This document shows, in pieces, positions 1 to 27,015 of a stretch of DNA of 64,000 nucleotides. This DNA comes from Patiria pectinifera (taxonomy: Eukaryota > Echinodermata > Asteroidea > Valvatida > Asterinidae), in contig CM057149.1 of the NCBI GenBank assembly GCA_029964075.1, positions 25,434,197-25,498,196 on the forward strand, given 5' to 3'. The translations under genes were made by a program, and so were the position numbers. Each line of letters opens with the position of its first letter. The stretch's first letter is position 1. The notes beneath the pieces were generated by a model. It was not told the origin of the DNA. It made no database searches and was given only the letters and a program-made list of their open reading frames with translations.

Positions 1-895
1 TCTAGACCTAAATGCGCAGTGGCCATCTTAGACTGGACAGTTTTTAGTTAATTTTAATTCAGTGACAATGAATGCACACGGATTCACTTAGTCTTAATTG
101 TATATCCCAGCCAAACAAAGGCATACATTATAACCTTCTAAGATGGCTGCTACGCAAAAGGTCTATAGTAGTGTAAGTTTTAAAATCCCTCCAATAAGCA
201 CCGTCGATATTACTTGATTGTGCAATATTATTATGAATTGATATCGCTGATAGCAATTTTTTAATCATATTGAAATATCAAACAGATTTGATGTTGAGAT
301 ACGATATCAAAAATATCGAAAATGCGTCAGATTATCGTCAAAATATATCTTCCCCTTGTGCTTTTACTTTGTGTTTTAAAGTTTGTTGTATAATGAAATA
401 AAAGACGTTGGCAGCTTGTGCTTATGACTGAAAATATACATCATGAAATGCCAAGGGGCGACGCTCTGTGCTCAGCGTTCGATGAAATTCGCTGTCTCAC
501 TAATGAAGAACCTCAAAAGAAACTGCCCATTTAATGGGCAAAATCTCAGTGCTGATATTTGTTTTAAAACCTTTGAGCAATATGCTGCAGAATTTTTTTT
601 GAAAATTGGGACTTTGTTGGAAATTTGAGACTTTTGGTTTCGTGGTGTGTATTTTTTCCACATTTTCTTTATATTAATGATGATAATCAATCTATCAAAT
701 ATTCTCGATTGGATTTCGGCTTTTCTTACGTTAGGCCTAGGCCAAATAAAAAAAACCCAACAACCATGTTTAGCGTTCCCACCTGCTTCCATTTTGTCAG
801 CTGCTTCCCTTTTTTTTAAATTGAAACAAAAACACATGAAAAAAGGGGACAAATCCACCAAAAAGTCGTACCGTCTTAACTTTAGTGTCCTACCT
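1..895. other. Intergenic, no gene recognised
   Basis: AT-rich sequence with short chance reading frames on both strands, none with splice structure, family similarity or biased composition. I see no clear repeat boundary. Confidence 0.6.
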
Positions 896-903
896 TAGCT
901 TGA

Positions 904-974
904 GTAACTCCAGCTGACATGTTCCATATTCACATGTGAATGAATATGGAACATGTCAGCTGGAGTTACTCAAG
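904..974. repeat. Near-perfect palindrome (about 31-bp arms)
   Basis: GAGTAACTCCAGCTGACATG...TTCCATATTCA is followed by its reverse complement with only a few bases between. The right arm ends just before the first unit of the minisatellite arm that starts near 982. Confidence 0.9.
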
Positions 975-981
975 CGGTTTC

Positions 982-3371
982 GATCCAACTCGGACCCAAA
1001 CCAACTCGGACCCAAGCCAACTCGGACCCATGCCAACTCGGACCCACTACCAACTCGGACCCATGCCAACGCGGACCCACTACCAACTCGGACCCACTAC
1101 CAACTCGGACCCACTACCAACTCGGACCCACAACCAACTCGGACCCACTACCAACTCGGACCCGTGTATGACCAACTCGGACCCATCGTTTTCAATCATT
1201 CATTTCATAAAGTTTGTCCACTTCTCATCCGTTATTACAGTGATGCTGTTTAGTATAAATTTTCATTGTAATTTTAAGGTAAATTATCTCATATCTGTAT
1301 TGCAGCAGTATAACATTTTTGTCGTTGTAAAGCGCATTGAAATGCTATTTTGAAATGCACTTTAAAAGTGTAATTAATTATTTATTATTTGTATTTGTTT
1401 CCATTAAAACATATTGCGCTTTAAAAGTTTAACCAATTATTTATTTTCATTAAAACATATTAATTGACATCGTTAACACTATCTTGCTAAATTTAACAGC
1501 AATTTATTTCGTTTTTAATCCAAACTTCAACGTAGCGCCTTAAGAACAGATCTTCATAGAAAAATTAAATTGGAAAGTATGGCATTAAAACATAAACACT
1601 TTCAAACATAACATTATTAACTCAATAAATATTAGTAAACATTATAAGCCAATAAATAAAATAAATAAGATATAAAAACGAAATCTTTTCTAATCTCTAT
1701 TTAAAAAAAACCCCACATAAACACCATTGCATACACTGCAAGAAAAACGAAGGTTCCGTATTAAACAAAAAAGTTAAATCAAAAAAGTATAAAAAGTTAA
1801 TCGGATTCGTAAAAAAAACACCACAAAATTGAAAGCCAGCATGTGAATTAAAAAATGATCAAGTTTAATCCCCTACAAATAGATGCACTGTCAATCATCA
1901 AAAAGGAGTATTGGAGCTCTGGGAAGATTATCCTTCAAGGCCTTACAGGTAGCTGCCTGTATGTTCCACTATGATGTTCCACGGGGGAAAAAAGGTTAAA
2001 TCAAAAAATTATTAAAAATTAAACAGATTCATAAAAAAAAATCCCACAAAATTCAAAGCCAGCATGTGAATTAAAAAAACTCAAACAATTACATGAAATG
2101 AAAGGCCTAAATAGTTATTTCAAATTAATAACTTCCTCACTGAAACAAAATGTGCCACTTAAAACCACTTGTTACACGACACAAAGGCCTGCAAAAACAA
2201 ACAAGTAATTTATTTTTTACTGAAAATTATAATCCTTTGAATTTCGTTTGTAAAAGAAAATCGAGATTTTGAAAAAGCACGTACATGTATATATCAAGTT
2301 GTACAAATGACATAGGGGGCCTATGATATGCCTAACCTATACTATACGCTATTCTCTTGGTTTAGCTTCACAGGTCACGGTTTCAAAAAGCTAAGCACGT
2401 TTAGTTTCATGACATTCAAAACGATAAGCATTTAGCAAAAGTATTTACTGTACGCATCATAAAATAGCGCTCCACACAGCGGCAATAAAAGAAAGGCAGT
2501 GGATATTTTGCCGGAGACGGCAAACCTTCAGTAAACGTTAGTTTGCCGGATATGCACTGAACATGCGCAGTTACTGTTTTTTTGTACTTAAACATTTTCC
2601 GGTGACAAATTTTAGTCTGGCTCCATGCCAATATTATCGTTGTATTTTTGTATTAACAAGATGGGAATCAGACCATTTTATAATTTTGGACTTTATTTCC
2701 CTTTAAAAAAAATCCTCCAGAGCCACAAATCTGAAAAAGAAAAAGTAATACTCTGCAATAAAATGTTTGAGACATATTAAAATAATAAAAGAAGAATATT
2801 CTTATTTATTTGGGGATGGGAAAAAAAAACCTTAAAATTGTGGCGGGGGTCAGGATTCGAACTCGGGACTTCCCACTCACTAGAGCTATTGCTTAACCAC
2901 TGCACCAACTGTGCTACACAACTTTGGTGGGAATTTAATACATGTTATAATTCAGCCCTATCTTAAAGAGTACAGCGCCCTCTGTTGATATGGATTGCCG
3001 CCGGCAAACCTTTAGTAAACGTTAGTTTGCCGGCGTTACCTCCGGCAAAATATACACTACCTAAAAGAAAACAACAAAACTAAAAGCCCCATTCTGCCCA
3101 ATATAATTACAGAATATCTTCACTATTAGCACTAACATTAAGATCACTTATAAATATAATCTCTGAAACTAATGATTGAGTCATTGTTGGGTCCGAGTTG
3201 GTAGTGGGTCCGAGTTGGTAGTCGGTCCGAGTTGGTCGCGGGTCCGACTTGGTAGTGGGTCCGAGTTGGTAGTGGGTCCGAGTTGGTAGTGGGTCCGAGT
3301 TGGCGTGGGTCCGAGTTGGCATGGGTCCGACTTGGCATGGGTCCGACTTGGTTTGGGTCCGAGTTGACCTG
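982..3371. mobile_element. Foldback-type element with inverted minisatellite arms (TU-like)
   Basis: Left arm (about 982-1184): about 12 units of CCAACTCGGACCCA plus 2-3 variable bases (16-17 bp). Right arm (about 3187-3371): the same unit in inverse orientation. Unit variants run in mirrored order: the outermost unit ends AAA in both arms, next come ATG-type units of 16 bp, and inner units are the 17-bp CTA type. The inner edges also match (TCAATCATT followed by TTTCA on both sides). The 2-kb AT-rich middle has no long reading frame but contains a tRNA-like SINE. Sea urchin TU and Drosophila FB elements share this design of inverted ends made of short tandem repeats. No target-site duplication could be fixed. 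Confidence 0.7.
2841..2931 (-). mobile_element. tRNA-derived SINE fragment
   Basis: Reverse complement shows an A-box (TAGCACAGTTGG) and a B-box (GAGTTCGAATCC) spaced as in a tRNA gene, but the flanks do not form an acceptor stem. It is better read as a SINE head. Confidence 0.6.
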
Positions 3372-3399
3372 ATACCACTCAAGCTAGTCCTAACTCGTC

Positions 3400-5578
3400 A
3401 TGCTCGTTACTGTGTTTATCAACTTTATGTTAATAAGATTATGGGTCCCTACTCGACAAGCAGTTGCTTCTTGGACTAGGGGAAGCCCATTCACATGTAC
3501 TTTTCTTTTCGTGTATATTGCCGGCCTAGACAGCAAGTAGCCTATGTGGAAAAATAAAGAATGAATGAAACTGAAAGAATGAATATCGCTACTGGTTCAG
3601 GCAAAGCAACACACAACACCCTCGCATCATCATCACCGACTGACTGTACGACTTACTTTATGTAGATCATTATTTGTCAATGAAAATGGCAGGTTGGATA
3701 CATAACATGTCGTCTTGCTCGGTGCTAGTCCAGAACTCATTGCTGATAATTGTAGGTATAAAGAAAAGGATTCTTTTCAAAGACAGCGGCCAGCGTTTTC
3801 AAGTTTGATCACGCTTGACGCAGTGTGCAATCGATGTGTGAATGCCTACTTATCTGTTGAGGGCGCTGTTCGAAATTCAACAGGGATTCCCCCGCCCTAT
3901 GACCCCGCCCCTTTTTGTGACCGCTTTCACTCCCTCCGGGCATTTTCGGATCTGGCCGCCGGAGAAATTGCTGCTGTGCAGTGGTTGCAAATTTATATAA
4001 AAACAAAAGGAAAAGAAAAAGTTGCAACTTGACAAACTACAAAGGTTTTGCAAAATGAAAAAAGCCATCACATATCAAAGACTTAAAAACTGTGAAACTT
4101 TTGAAAATGATGAAAAAGACAGCAATGATTTGTTATATTTGTTTCCAAAATTTAATGACACAAAAAAAAAAAAATGAATCGTTGATTAGTTGCAGATCGA
4201 TTTTTTAAAATCAATTATTGCTCCGTAATCTGTATTAAACACATTGTCAAACCACATCAATGATATACCAACAGAACTAAAATCCTGGGGAAAATTGATA
4301 ACCAATTTTGGTACTGGGCAAGTTGGCAGTCCTGAAAAAAAACAACCTTTTTTCTTGTCTTGGCTTTTTTGGGGGAAAAACGAGGACCCTTTTCCCCCCA
4401 AGATGGCAGATGGATTCTTACATTCTCGCCTCTTTTGCCTAACTTTTTTTTGTCCAAAGAAGCTGCTCCCTTTCTACTAGATTGTGAACTTGTGTACATA
4501 GCAACAATTTTGCTGGAAATAAATAGATAAAACATATTGCAAATAGTCCTATGATTACAAAAAAAGTACAAAAAGAACAAAGAAAAACTGGTTTATTTTT
4601 TAACCTGGCATTATTTGTAAGTGCACAGGTGATAAACTTCTATTTATCAAAGAAAAGCTAAACGGAAAAACAACTTCAGGAAAAATTCCATACGTGGACA
4701 TCACTAATTTTCCCCTGCAGTGACCAATGAGCCATCAGAAGCAATAACATGTCGTTAAAAGTCTAATTTAGCAGAAAAAAAAATTGAAGCATTTACTCAG
4801 AAAACAGTTTGAATTGTTCAGACCAGTCTCATTGGGTATGTGCACAGGGTGCCAAGTGATGTCGAGGTACGTATGGAACTCTTTCCACAAGTTCTTATTA
4901 AATGACAGTAACATTCTTTTTACTTGTTCATTTACATATTGATTCTGAGTGATTAAGGGTTTTACAAGTTCTTTTTTTCTTCTTAAATTTGACAAACGCC
5001 AGTGTCTGCACTAAGTACAACCACATAATGCATCAATTGTAATCTAAAAGCTTTGAGTATATCCAGCCGGATCACTTCCAAAAAACACTGAATAAAGGAA
5101 CAGAATAGAATATTAATGAGAAGAAATGTAACTTATTTATACTCTGTCACATTTTTTCTGATATACTTTTTTTTTAGTTGTCTTCTACTACCAAACAAAG
5201 CTCAAAATTGTGTATATATACTTTGTATATATTTTGTATATATATAAGGGGAAAAACATTATTCAGAATAATAAAATTGGATTGTCTTTCACCAAGCCTG
5301 AAGAATTAGATTGAAAAACATAATTATGACCGTGAAATGATTTATTACTGATTAATTATGAATTTGTGCAAAAAAAGAAAAACACATTTTCTTCTAGTTA
5401 AATAATTTAAATAATGTACCGTATTTAGAGAAATTCGAAGTAAAAACTGATAGCTTATTGTCTTTTTTTTCTCCAATTTTTCTATCTTGCCAAGTAATAC
5501 TTTTATAGTTTTGTTGAGGCACATAACTGTTCTATGAACATCTTTGTCATTTAGTTATAAAGAAAGTAAACAGAGGTA
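3400..5578. other. Intergenic, no gene recognised
   Basis: AT-rich DNA with short tandem patches (TATATA-type near 5210-5245) and small chance reading frames. Some (for example 3715-4032) have odd base composition but no motif, splice partner or family likeness. Confidence 0.6.
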
Positions 5579-5586
5579 ACATCTTG

Positions 5587-5895
5587 CAGTGGCCCAAGTG
5601 GGGGGGGGGGGGGCATCTGGCCCCCCAAGAGGTTGTCAATTTTTTAACTCCCTCGATTTTGACTGTGGATATATGTATATGAGGCCTATTTTCAAGTAGT
5701 ATAATAGGGTCGTAAATGGCGCCACCAAGGTCAAAATAGTCGTCCCCCCCCCCCCCCCAAAAAAAAGTTATTATTTTCTGTGACCAAAAATTGTGGCAAC
5801 ATTTTTTTGGAAAAAAATCAAATTTCTAAAAAATTGGGAAAAAAAACCAATTGTGAGCCCCCCCCCCCCCAACCCAAGTCCTGGGTGCACCACTG
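5587..5895. mobile_element. hAT-like MITE with 8-bp target duplication ACATCTTG
   Basis: Termini CAGTGG...CCACTG are flanked by ACATCTTG on both sides (5579-5586 and 5896-5903). The interior has long G and C runs. Length 309 bp, no coding capacity. Confidence 0.85.
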
Positions 5896-6000
5896 ACATC
5901 TTGACTTTTTCGAGTATTAAGATCACCTTTGGACTTAATCATGGCCAGTTTTGTAAAAAATATTTATTTTTTTATTGTCTTCCAACACACTCATTCATTA

Positions 6001-6508
6001 CAGGGTCAGTCAAAAAAACATGAAACCCAAATGTTGGGACCATTGTTTTAGGGAAGTTCTGCATGTAGCATTTTCAAAATCTAAGATATGAAAGCCCAAT
6101 TCATAAGCTTTCTTTTGGTTCAAGAATTATTCAAATCACTCATGTACTTTTCAAGTTACGGAATTTTAAACACAACCACCGTTTAAAGGTTCTGTCCACG
6201 GATCACAAAAAAAGTTCAGTGTTCTTTCAGCAAAAGGAAAGGAAATCACATAGGGATGTGTGTGAATTGTTTTCCTTTTGCTGAAAGAATGCACACCTTT
6301 TTTTGTGATCCGTGGACAGAACCTTAAAACGCTGGTTGCGTTTAAAATACCGTAACTGGAAAAGTACATGAGTGATTTGAATGATTCTTGTGCTAAAAGA
6401 AAGCTTACGAATTGGGCTTTAATATCCTAGATTTTGAAAGTGCTACATGCAGAACTTCAATGAAACATAGTCCCGAAATTACGGTTTCCGTTTTTTTTCT
6501 TCACGCTG
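6001..6508. mobile_element. Palindromic mariner-like MITE, copy 1
   Basis: A 508-bp element between TA dinucleotides, with ends CAGGGTCAGTCAAAAAAA and TTTTTTTTCTTCACGCTG. The two halves are inverted copies of each other for almost the whole length. A second copy lies at 8550-9097. Confidence 0.85.
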
Positions 6509-6692
6509 TACACATTTCGGAGCCTATCTTTCACAAAAAGAGCAAATTTATCAGTGTCAAACAAACAAACAAATCCCCTGTAAGCAGTCACAAGCTAATT
6601 ACAACAGGTCAACTTTAGTCTGTTATTGCTCAGCAAAATGTTTCTGTGCACAGCGAATGGGCGTGGTCATTAAACATCGGTCCCTAGGGATT

Positions 6693-6820
6693 GGCTGGAG
6701 GGGCAGTGGGTGGGATGGGGGGTAAGGGTGGGAATTGAGGGGTAAGGGTGGGAGCGGAGGGGTAAGGGTGGGAGTGGCGGGGCGGTGGGTGGGGTATGGG
6801 GCGGGGAGGGGGGGGGTGAG
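6693..6820. repeat. G-rich minisatellite next to the RTCB stop codon
   Basis: About 125 bp of degenerate tandem units around GGGGTAAGGGTGGGAG (roughly 16-20 bp), ending in a run of G. It begins 28 bp past the RTCB stop codon, so the RTCB 3'UTR would be C-rich here, and the + strand has many G-tracts able to form G-quadruplexes. Confidence 0.75.
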
Positions 6821-6847
6821 TTATTAATTTCAGTCAGTGTGTCTTGT

Positions 6848-22482
<15,635 letters not shown>

Positions 22483-22631
22483 CCTCAAAAGATGTTTGCT
22501 TTGTTCCGACTGTTTCTAGTACGAGAACTGGAGGAGATTTTAAAGGTAGAGTAAATCATTTACAGCAATCCAAAAAGTAACTGACAAAAGTTATAGTTGA
22601 AAATCATACTTGGTTTAAAGATACTTAATAA

Positions 22632-23272
22632 GGGAGTAAATGTGTGCTCGAGAGGTTTTTGTTACTCTGTTTAAGACCACTTAGAGTCTGGGTGCTGATA
22701 ATTACCCAAGCCGGCATGGCTGGAGGCGAGGGTAATTATCAGCACCCAGACTCTAAGCGGTCTTAAACAGAGTGATAAATACCGATCGAGCACATATTTA
22801 TTCCCATTCATAAATACCTTTTCGGTCAAAAATATCAAATAATTCGTTCAAAAAATCCCGATTTTGTTCAACAAGTTCACTTCATGCTTTTTGAAACATC
22901 CCTCTAGCAAAATAATGGAGTGTTCAGCTGGCGAGTAAGATGTAAACAACCCTTTTATGGAGATTGACGCGCGCGTAGCATGTTCTGCGCGATGTCGCGC
23001 AGAACGCACCTGGGGCGTTGCGTTTTGAATTTACAACTACAAAATTCTGACTCGCTGTTAGTGTTGCGCATGCCTACGGGAGGATTGTGAACGTTCAACC
23101 AATGAAACGGTAAGAGGCACTGGATTTTTAGGAGTCCACATTTTATTGTGACACTGGAAAAGTGTTTAAGACCAGCTAGCCATGTCTTTATCATCCGTTT
23201 ATAACCGGCCACGTGACGGGCTCTCGACCAATAGGAATAGCTAAACTGTCTGAGGTATTTATGAATAGATAG
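22632..23272. repeat. Interspersed repeat R1, copy 2, inserted in another repeat
   Basis: Related to the copy at 10610-11120. The left hairpin (22645-22790) has long, nearly perfect arms around CCGGCATGGCTGG. The DNA on either side of it (AAGTAACTGAC... and ACTAAACTCCCTGTGAAATT) is continuous in a repeat at 20020-20100, so R1 inserted there. Confidence 0.65.
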
Positions 23273-24700
23273 TAATGGCACTAAACTCCCTGTGAAATTA
23301 TTCTTTTTGGCATGCTGTCATTTTAAAGAAAACAATAAAAGAAGGTCATTTCCAAAGATACGTCTAACAAAGCATTTTTTGAAATTTCTGTTAGTTAGTT
23401 CGTTTTTAATTCGGCAAAGCCGAGAATGAGTGGGCATTGGGAACAAGCAGTGACACAATGCACACTAGTCCGAAAATTTGGAACTCTCAATACTGTGTAT
23501 GAGAGTCCCAAAACTTAAGGTATTGAAAACATGCAAAACAAGAAACTAGACTGGCACCTAAATTTTTGGAGAAATTTGCTGGCTAAACTGTGAGTAAAGT
23601 GGGCCTGATTTAGTTTTGCACGTTTCAGAGCACTCCAGAGCCCTGTCTGAATGCACACATGCGCAAGCTTGCTATAATTCATACATGCAGGTTCAGTGCG
23701 TGACATCACGTAGCTGCAATAGGCTGAATGAGAATGTGTCCTGGCATAGGCATGGCTCCACGCTAGACTGTTTCCTGGCTTTTGTTTGGGGTATGATGAA
23801 AATGAGTGGAATTAATCTCATGGAAGTCGTGATATGGCAATGAACCTCGTCCTCGGACTCTACTATCTCCTAACCATGTCCCAAAAAGGCGATTCGTAGA
23901 GTCCTAGTTACCACTGGTTACTGGGACTATTTATGAGGAAAATTATACGGTAAAATTATGAAAGGGCTTGAACTGCTGTGGACGCCCACATCATCTCATG
24001 TGCTAAAAACAAGTAAGAAAATCACATTTTCTTCCAAAGTAGGCCTTCTTTAGGAAAGATTTCCATATACGAAGTTCACTGAACACCCTGTGTACAAACC
24101 CTATGAGAGTGGACTGAAATATTTTAAGTGTTTTCTAAGAAAATGCTTGTATTTTCTCACTGCTCAAATTGACTTTGATGACATGAAATTGCTATCTGGG
24201 GGCTTGTTAGTCAATACAGAGGAAAATTAGTGAACTTCGCATATGGTAATCTTGCCCTTCTTTAAGTTCTTATCAAAATTACAAAAACTAGAGTTAATCT
24301 CAGTAAAAAAAAATACTGTCTGTATGGTAAGGGGCTGCAAAAGTTTTTTGGCAAATTTGACAGTCATGTAATGATGACTGATGTATTTGCAAAATTCATG
24401 TATGCAAAAGTCAAGTTTTGAAATTGAACAGAACAAAACTACAACTACAATTTACAAAGCATGAAGTGGGAGTTGTCTACACGAGTTGTCTACACGATTA
24501 CAGCTGTAGTATGCTTACCCACAAAATTCAACAGAAAATATGAAGACTTCAAGAACCAACCTCAAAACGTTCAATCACAATTTACAACTACAAGTACAAA
24601 TTTATACTTTACTGACCATTGTAACCTAGGCCTACTTTCAGTTTTGTGTTGACAAAGTTCATTTAATTGCACAACCAGTTGACACATTTTCAACACTGGA
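23273..24700. other. Intergenic between divergent RTCB and UQCC5, no gene recognised
   Basis: Repeat-like sequence in its first 450 bp (compare 20170-20290), then unremarkable AT-rich DNA. The UQCC5 promoter should lie near the end; ACAGAGGGCGCAA at about 24713 is the only notable word. Confidence 0.5.
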
Positions 24701-24782
24701 CATCTCACACCGACAGAGGGCGCAATTCAAAAATGAAATCCACTGTGTGCGTTCGCAAAAAGTTACTCACCGAAACTCCCCG

Positions 24783-25676
24783 ATGTTTTACAGCAAGAGA
24801 CTTCGAAACTTTCTCAACAAGTGGCCAGGAAAGAGAAGGTTCGGAATCTATCGATTCTTGCCAGTGTTCTTCGTTGTCGGGGCGTCGCTTGAATGGGTTA
24901 TGATCAACGCACGCATTGCACCGGGCCGAGAAACTTTCTGTAAGTCCTGCGCGGTTCCTGCTGCGCTAATGTGAATAGACGTGAATAGATAGCTGACTGC
25001 GGGGTACCAGACTAATTTTTTTTTTTATCTCGATTGCCATTGCCAATTGCCATACAAAATTGTATCGTGCTGCTAAAGTGTTATTCTTATTTAAGATTTA
25101 AAGTGAAATAGCTTTGTTGTATTGGATCCATAATTGATCAAAGTACTTTACTCATGCTCATTTGCAACCCAAATTCGCTAAATGATTTTTATTTAACTAT
25201 TTTAAGCAAAAAATTTAAATAAAAATTAAAAGGAAAAAACAATTTTAGGGCGGGGGCGGGGGAGTGTATTTTTTGCCGTGACTGTCAATAAACTTCCTAA
25301 CACTACTTTGCCGTGAGTGTGCTCCAAGAACCCGTGTCATAGTACAGGCATGCTACTTTTCCCCGGATCCACAAACTGTTTCGCTTTTCACTCTCATGAA
25401 TGCCACTGTACAAAGATACTTTTGAATAAATGTTGCCTTTGAATTAAAAATTGAATTGAATTTAAATAAGACATCGCTGCGTGCAGAACAACTTGTCGAC
25501 TTAGTATGATAAAAGTCGTTCAGATTCTGTACATTTGTGAAGTGTACAGTTCAGTCTGAACAATGTCATACTGCTTTTCTCAATTATTTGCAGATGACGT
25601 TTACCGCAGGAAGCAAGCTGAACAATTATATGCCGAGAAACTAGCCAAACCAGTGGAGGAAAGTCAACAAGTGTGA
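24783..25676 (+). CDS. UQCC5: Ubiquinol-cytochrome c reductase complex assembly factor 5 (SMIM4), 2 exons, complete
   Basis: Coding exons 24783-24939 and 25594-25676 (GTAAGT donor; TTTGCAG acceptor; codon split T|AT) give 79 aa; human SMIM4 has 70. The core is PGKRRFGIYRFLPVFFVVGASLEWVM (residues 15-40 with one membrane segment), then RETFYDVYRRK, the last matching the human QETFYDVYRRK closely. In animals this small inner-membrane protein is needed for early cytochrome b / complex III assembly. The chosen ATG lies in a poor initiation context (C at -3). An upstream out-of-frame ATG at 24733 opens a reading frame that overlaps the start and ends near 24902, unless transcription begins downstream of it. 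The stop is 246 bp before the UQCC6 start on the same strand. Confidence 0.93.
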
Positions 25677-25922
25677 TCCGTCTGAGTACATCTGGTGTGT
25701 GGAACTCTATGTCCTTGACAGACCTGCTGCGAGTGACGAGATTGGAAAAAGGCCGTCGCTTCATACGAACAAAAAACTTTGTTTATGTTACCTGTAGCAT
25801 ATTTCCAACAACAAAACTCACAATATCAAAGTGAAAACTCCGTGAAGAGAAGCCAAACTTGATGAACATTCAGACAAGTTGAGATTTTGTTTGAAGATTG
25901 CAACTCACAGTTGGTCAGTAAA

Positions 25923-26614
25923 ATGCCGGCTGGAGCTGACTGGCTTCCGTATTTGAAGTTCCTGGCTGCAGGAATGCTCTCCATGATGGCTGGGGCACAG
26001 GCTGTGCATGCTTACTACAAGCCAGACATGGTAAATCCAAATGTACTACATTTGTACTTGGATTGTTACTTTTTAATATCTTCCTGTATGTGCAATATCA
26101 AGTTCACGACAGTTTCCTTTGAAGTCCTGCACTCAGAATAGGCCACTTTGGTATGTCGATTAAGTGGTCCTGGTCAAAGGTCATTTGGGATGAAATGGCC
26201 GATATCATCAAGCATCTTGTAACCGTGATATTACACGAATGCCCATTCTGCTCTTAATTAACAGGTGAGCATTGTGCCGACCGTCTCTTTGCGTGTTCAT
26301 GCGCCTTTGATGAGTGTTCGATTACCGTTATATCCCAAATGACCTGTGACCCATATCATTGTGCGCATGCGCAGTTGAAATACCCAACTGGCTTAGAAAA
26401 CATCTTGCTTTGTATGTTCACTTTGCTGGACTTGCTTGTCCTGACTAAGCAATGATAGTTAACGCTGGAGGTCGATACATTGTAAGTATTTTCATTTTGT
26501 TTTTGTTTTCTGCAGTCAATACCTGATGTTCCTCCTGCAAGAGGTGAATTGGGACGGTTACGAGACGAAGCAAGACAAAAAGAGAAAGAGCAAGAGGAGG
26601 CCAAAGACAGATAG
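25923..26614 (+). CDS. UQCC6: Ubiquinol-cytochrome c reductase complex assembly factor 6 (brawnin, C12orf73), 2 exons, complete
   Basis: Coding exons 25923-26030 and 26516-26614 join at phase 0 and give 68 aa; human brawnin has 71. The N-terminus MPAGADWLPYLKFLAAG parallels the human MPAGVPMSTYLKMFAAS. One membrane segment spans residues 8-28, followed by HAYYKPDM and SIPDVPPARGEL (human HRYYRPDL, TIPEIPPKRGEL) and a charged Lys/Glu tail. It is an inner-membrane microprotein required for complex III assembly. The ATG has A at -3, a better context than the UQCC5 start. Four further ATGs lie in the spacer or out of frame in UQCC5 exon 2, so translation from a shared mRNA would need leaky scanning, reinitiation, or a splice acceptor such as CACAG at about 25910. 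The first ATTAAA on this strand after either gene is at 26700. Confidence 0.93.
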
Positions 26615-26699
26615 CACATGTAGTTTGTTTTTTGCCAATAGTTTTGAAATTGAAGAATGATTTTAATACTCCACAGTACCTCAGGCTCATGTGTTGGAA

Positions 26700-26705
26700 A
26701 TTAAA
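26700..26705 (+). promoter_or_regulatory. Candidate polyadenylation signal ATTAAA for UQCC5/UQCC6
   Basis: ATTAAA starts 86 bp after the UQCC6 stop codon. It is the first polyadenylation hexamer of either common form on this strand after the UQCC5 stop, in line with one shared mRNA end. Confidence 0.45.
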
Positions 26706-27015
26706 GATCAGAAACTTGTTTTTCCCATATTCCTTAATATTACAGAGTTTGAGATCGGATGTCGTCACATTAAGGTGTGAGAATAGATAAAGTGTGCTAT
26801 ATTCAGTTGAAATCTCTCACAAAGTACAATATCAAGGTCAGACAGCAAACTTTGCCTTTAGTAGTCAATTTATTTGCATTCACACTTTACAAATATTATT
26901 TTCAGCAACAGCACCTCAGCAATATAGTAACAAAATTTAACCGAGTTTGGGAGGAATGGAACCCTTTTTTTAATGATTGAGAAGTTATTTTCTCTTTTAG
27001 TAATCCATGTGACCA

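Larger units (their letters stand above)
24783..26614 (+). other. Candidate bicistronic UQCC5-UQCC6 transcription unit (sloth1/sloth2-like)
   Basis: Two complex III microprotein genes lie on the same strand with a 246-bp spacer (25677-25922). I see no AATAAA or ATTAAA in the spacer, no transposon, and no CpG-rich promoter-like stretch. In Drosophila the orthologues sloth1 and sloth2 are known to be made from one bicistronic mRNA; in human they are on different chromosomes. A single transcript is inferred, not shown. Confidence 0.65.

Noticed and set aside
982..1184. Possible CRISPR-like array
   Set aside because: Units are 16-17 bp with 2-3 variable bases and no spacers; the host is an animal genome. 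It is a minisatellite.
936..1353. Overlapping open frames with repeats such as NSDPLPTRTHYQLGP in three frames
   Set aside because: The frames are open only because the minisatellite unit lacks stops. The same peptides appear in inverse orientation at 3.1-3.4 kb, so this is repeat DNA and not a protein.
2841..2931. Possible functional tRNA gene
   Set aside because: A- and B-boxes are present but the ends do not pair as an acceptor stem and the body is longer than a tRNA; it fits a SINE head.
3715..4032. 105-residue plus-strand open frame upstream of the MITE region
   Set aside because: No recognisable motif, and splice signals would be needed to link it to anything; no partner exon found.
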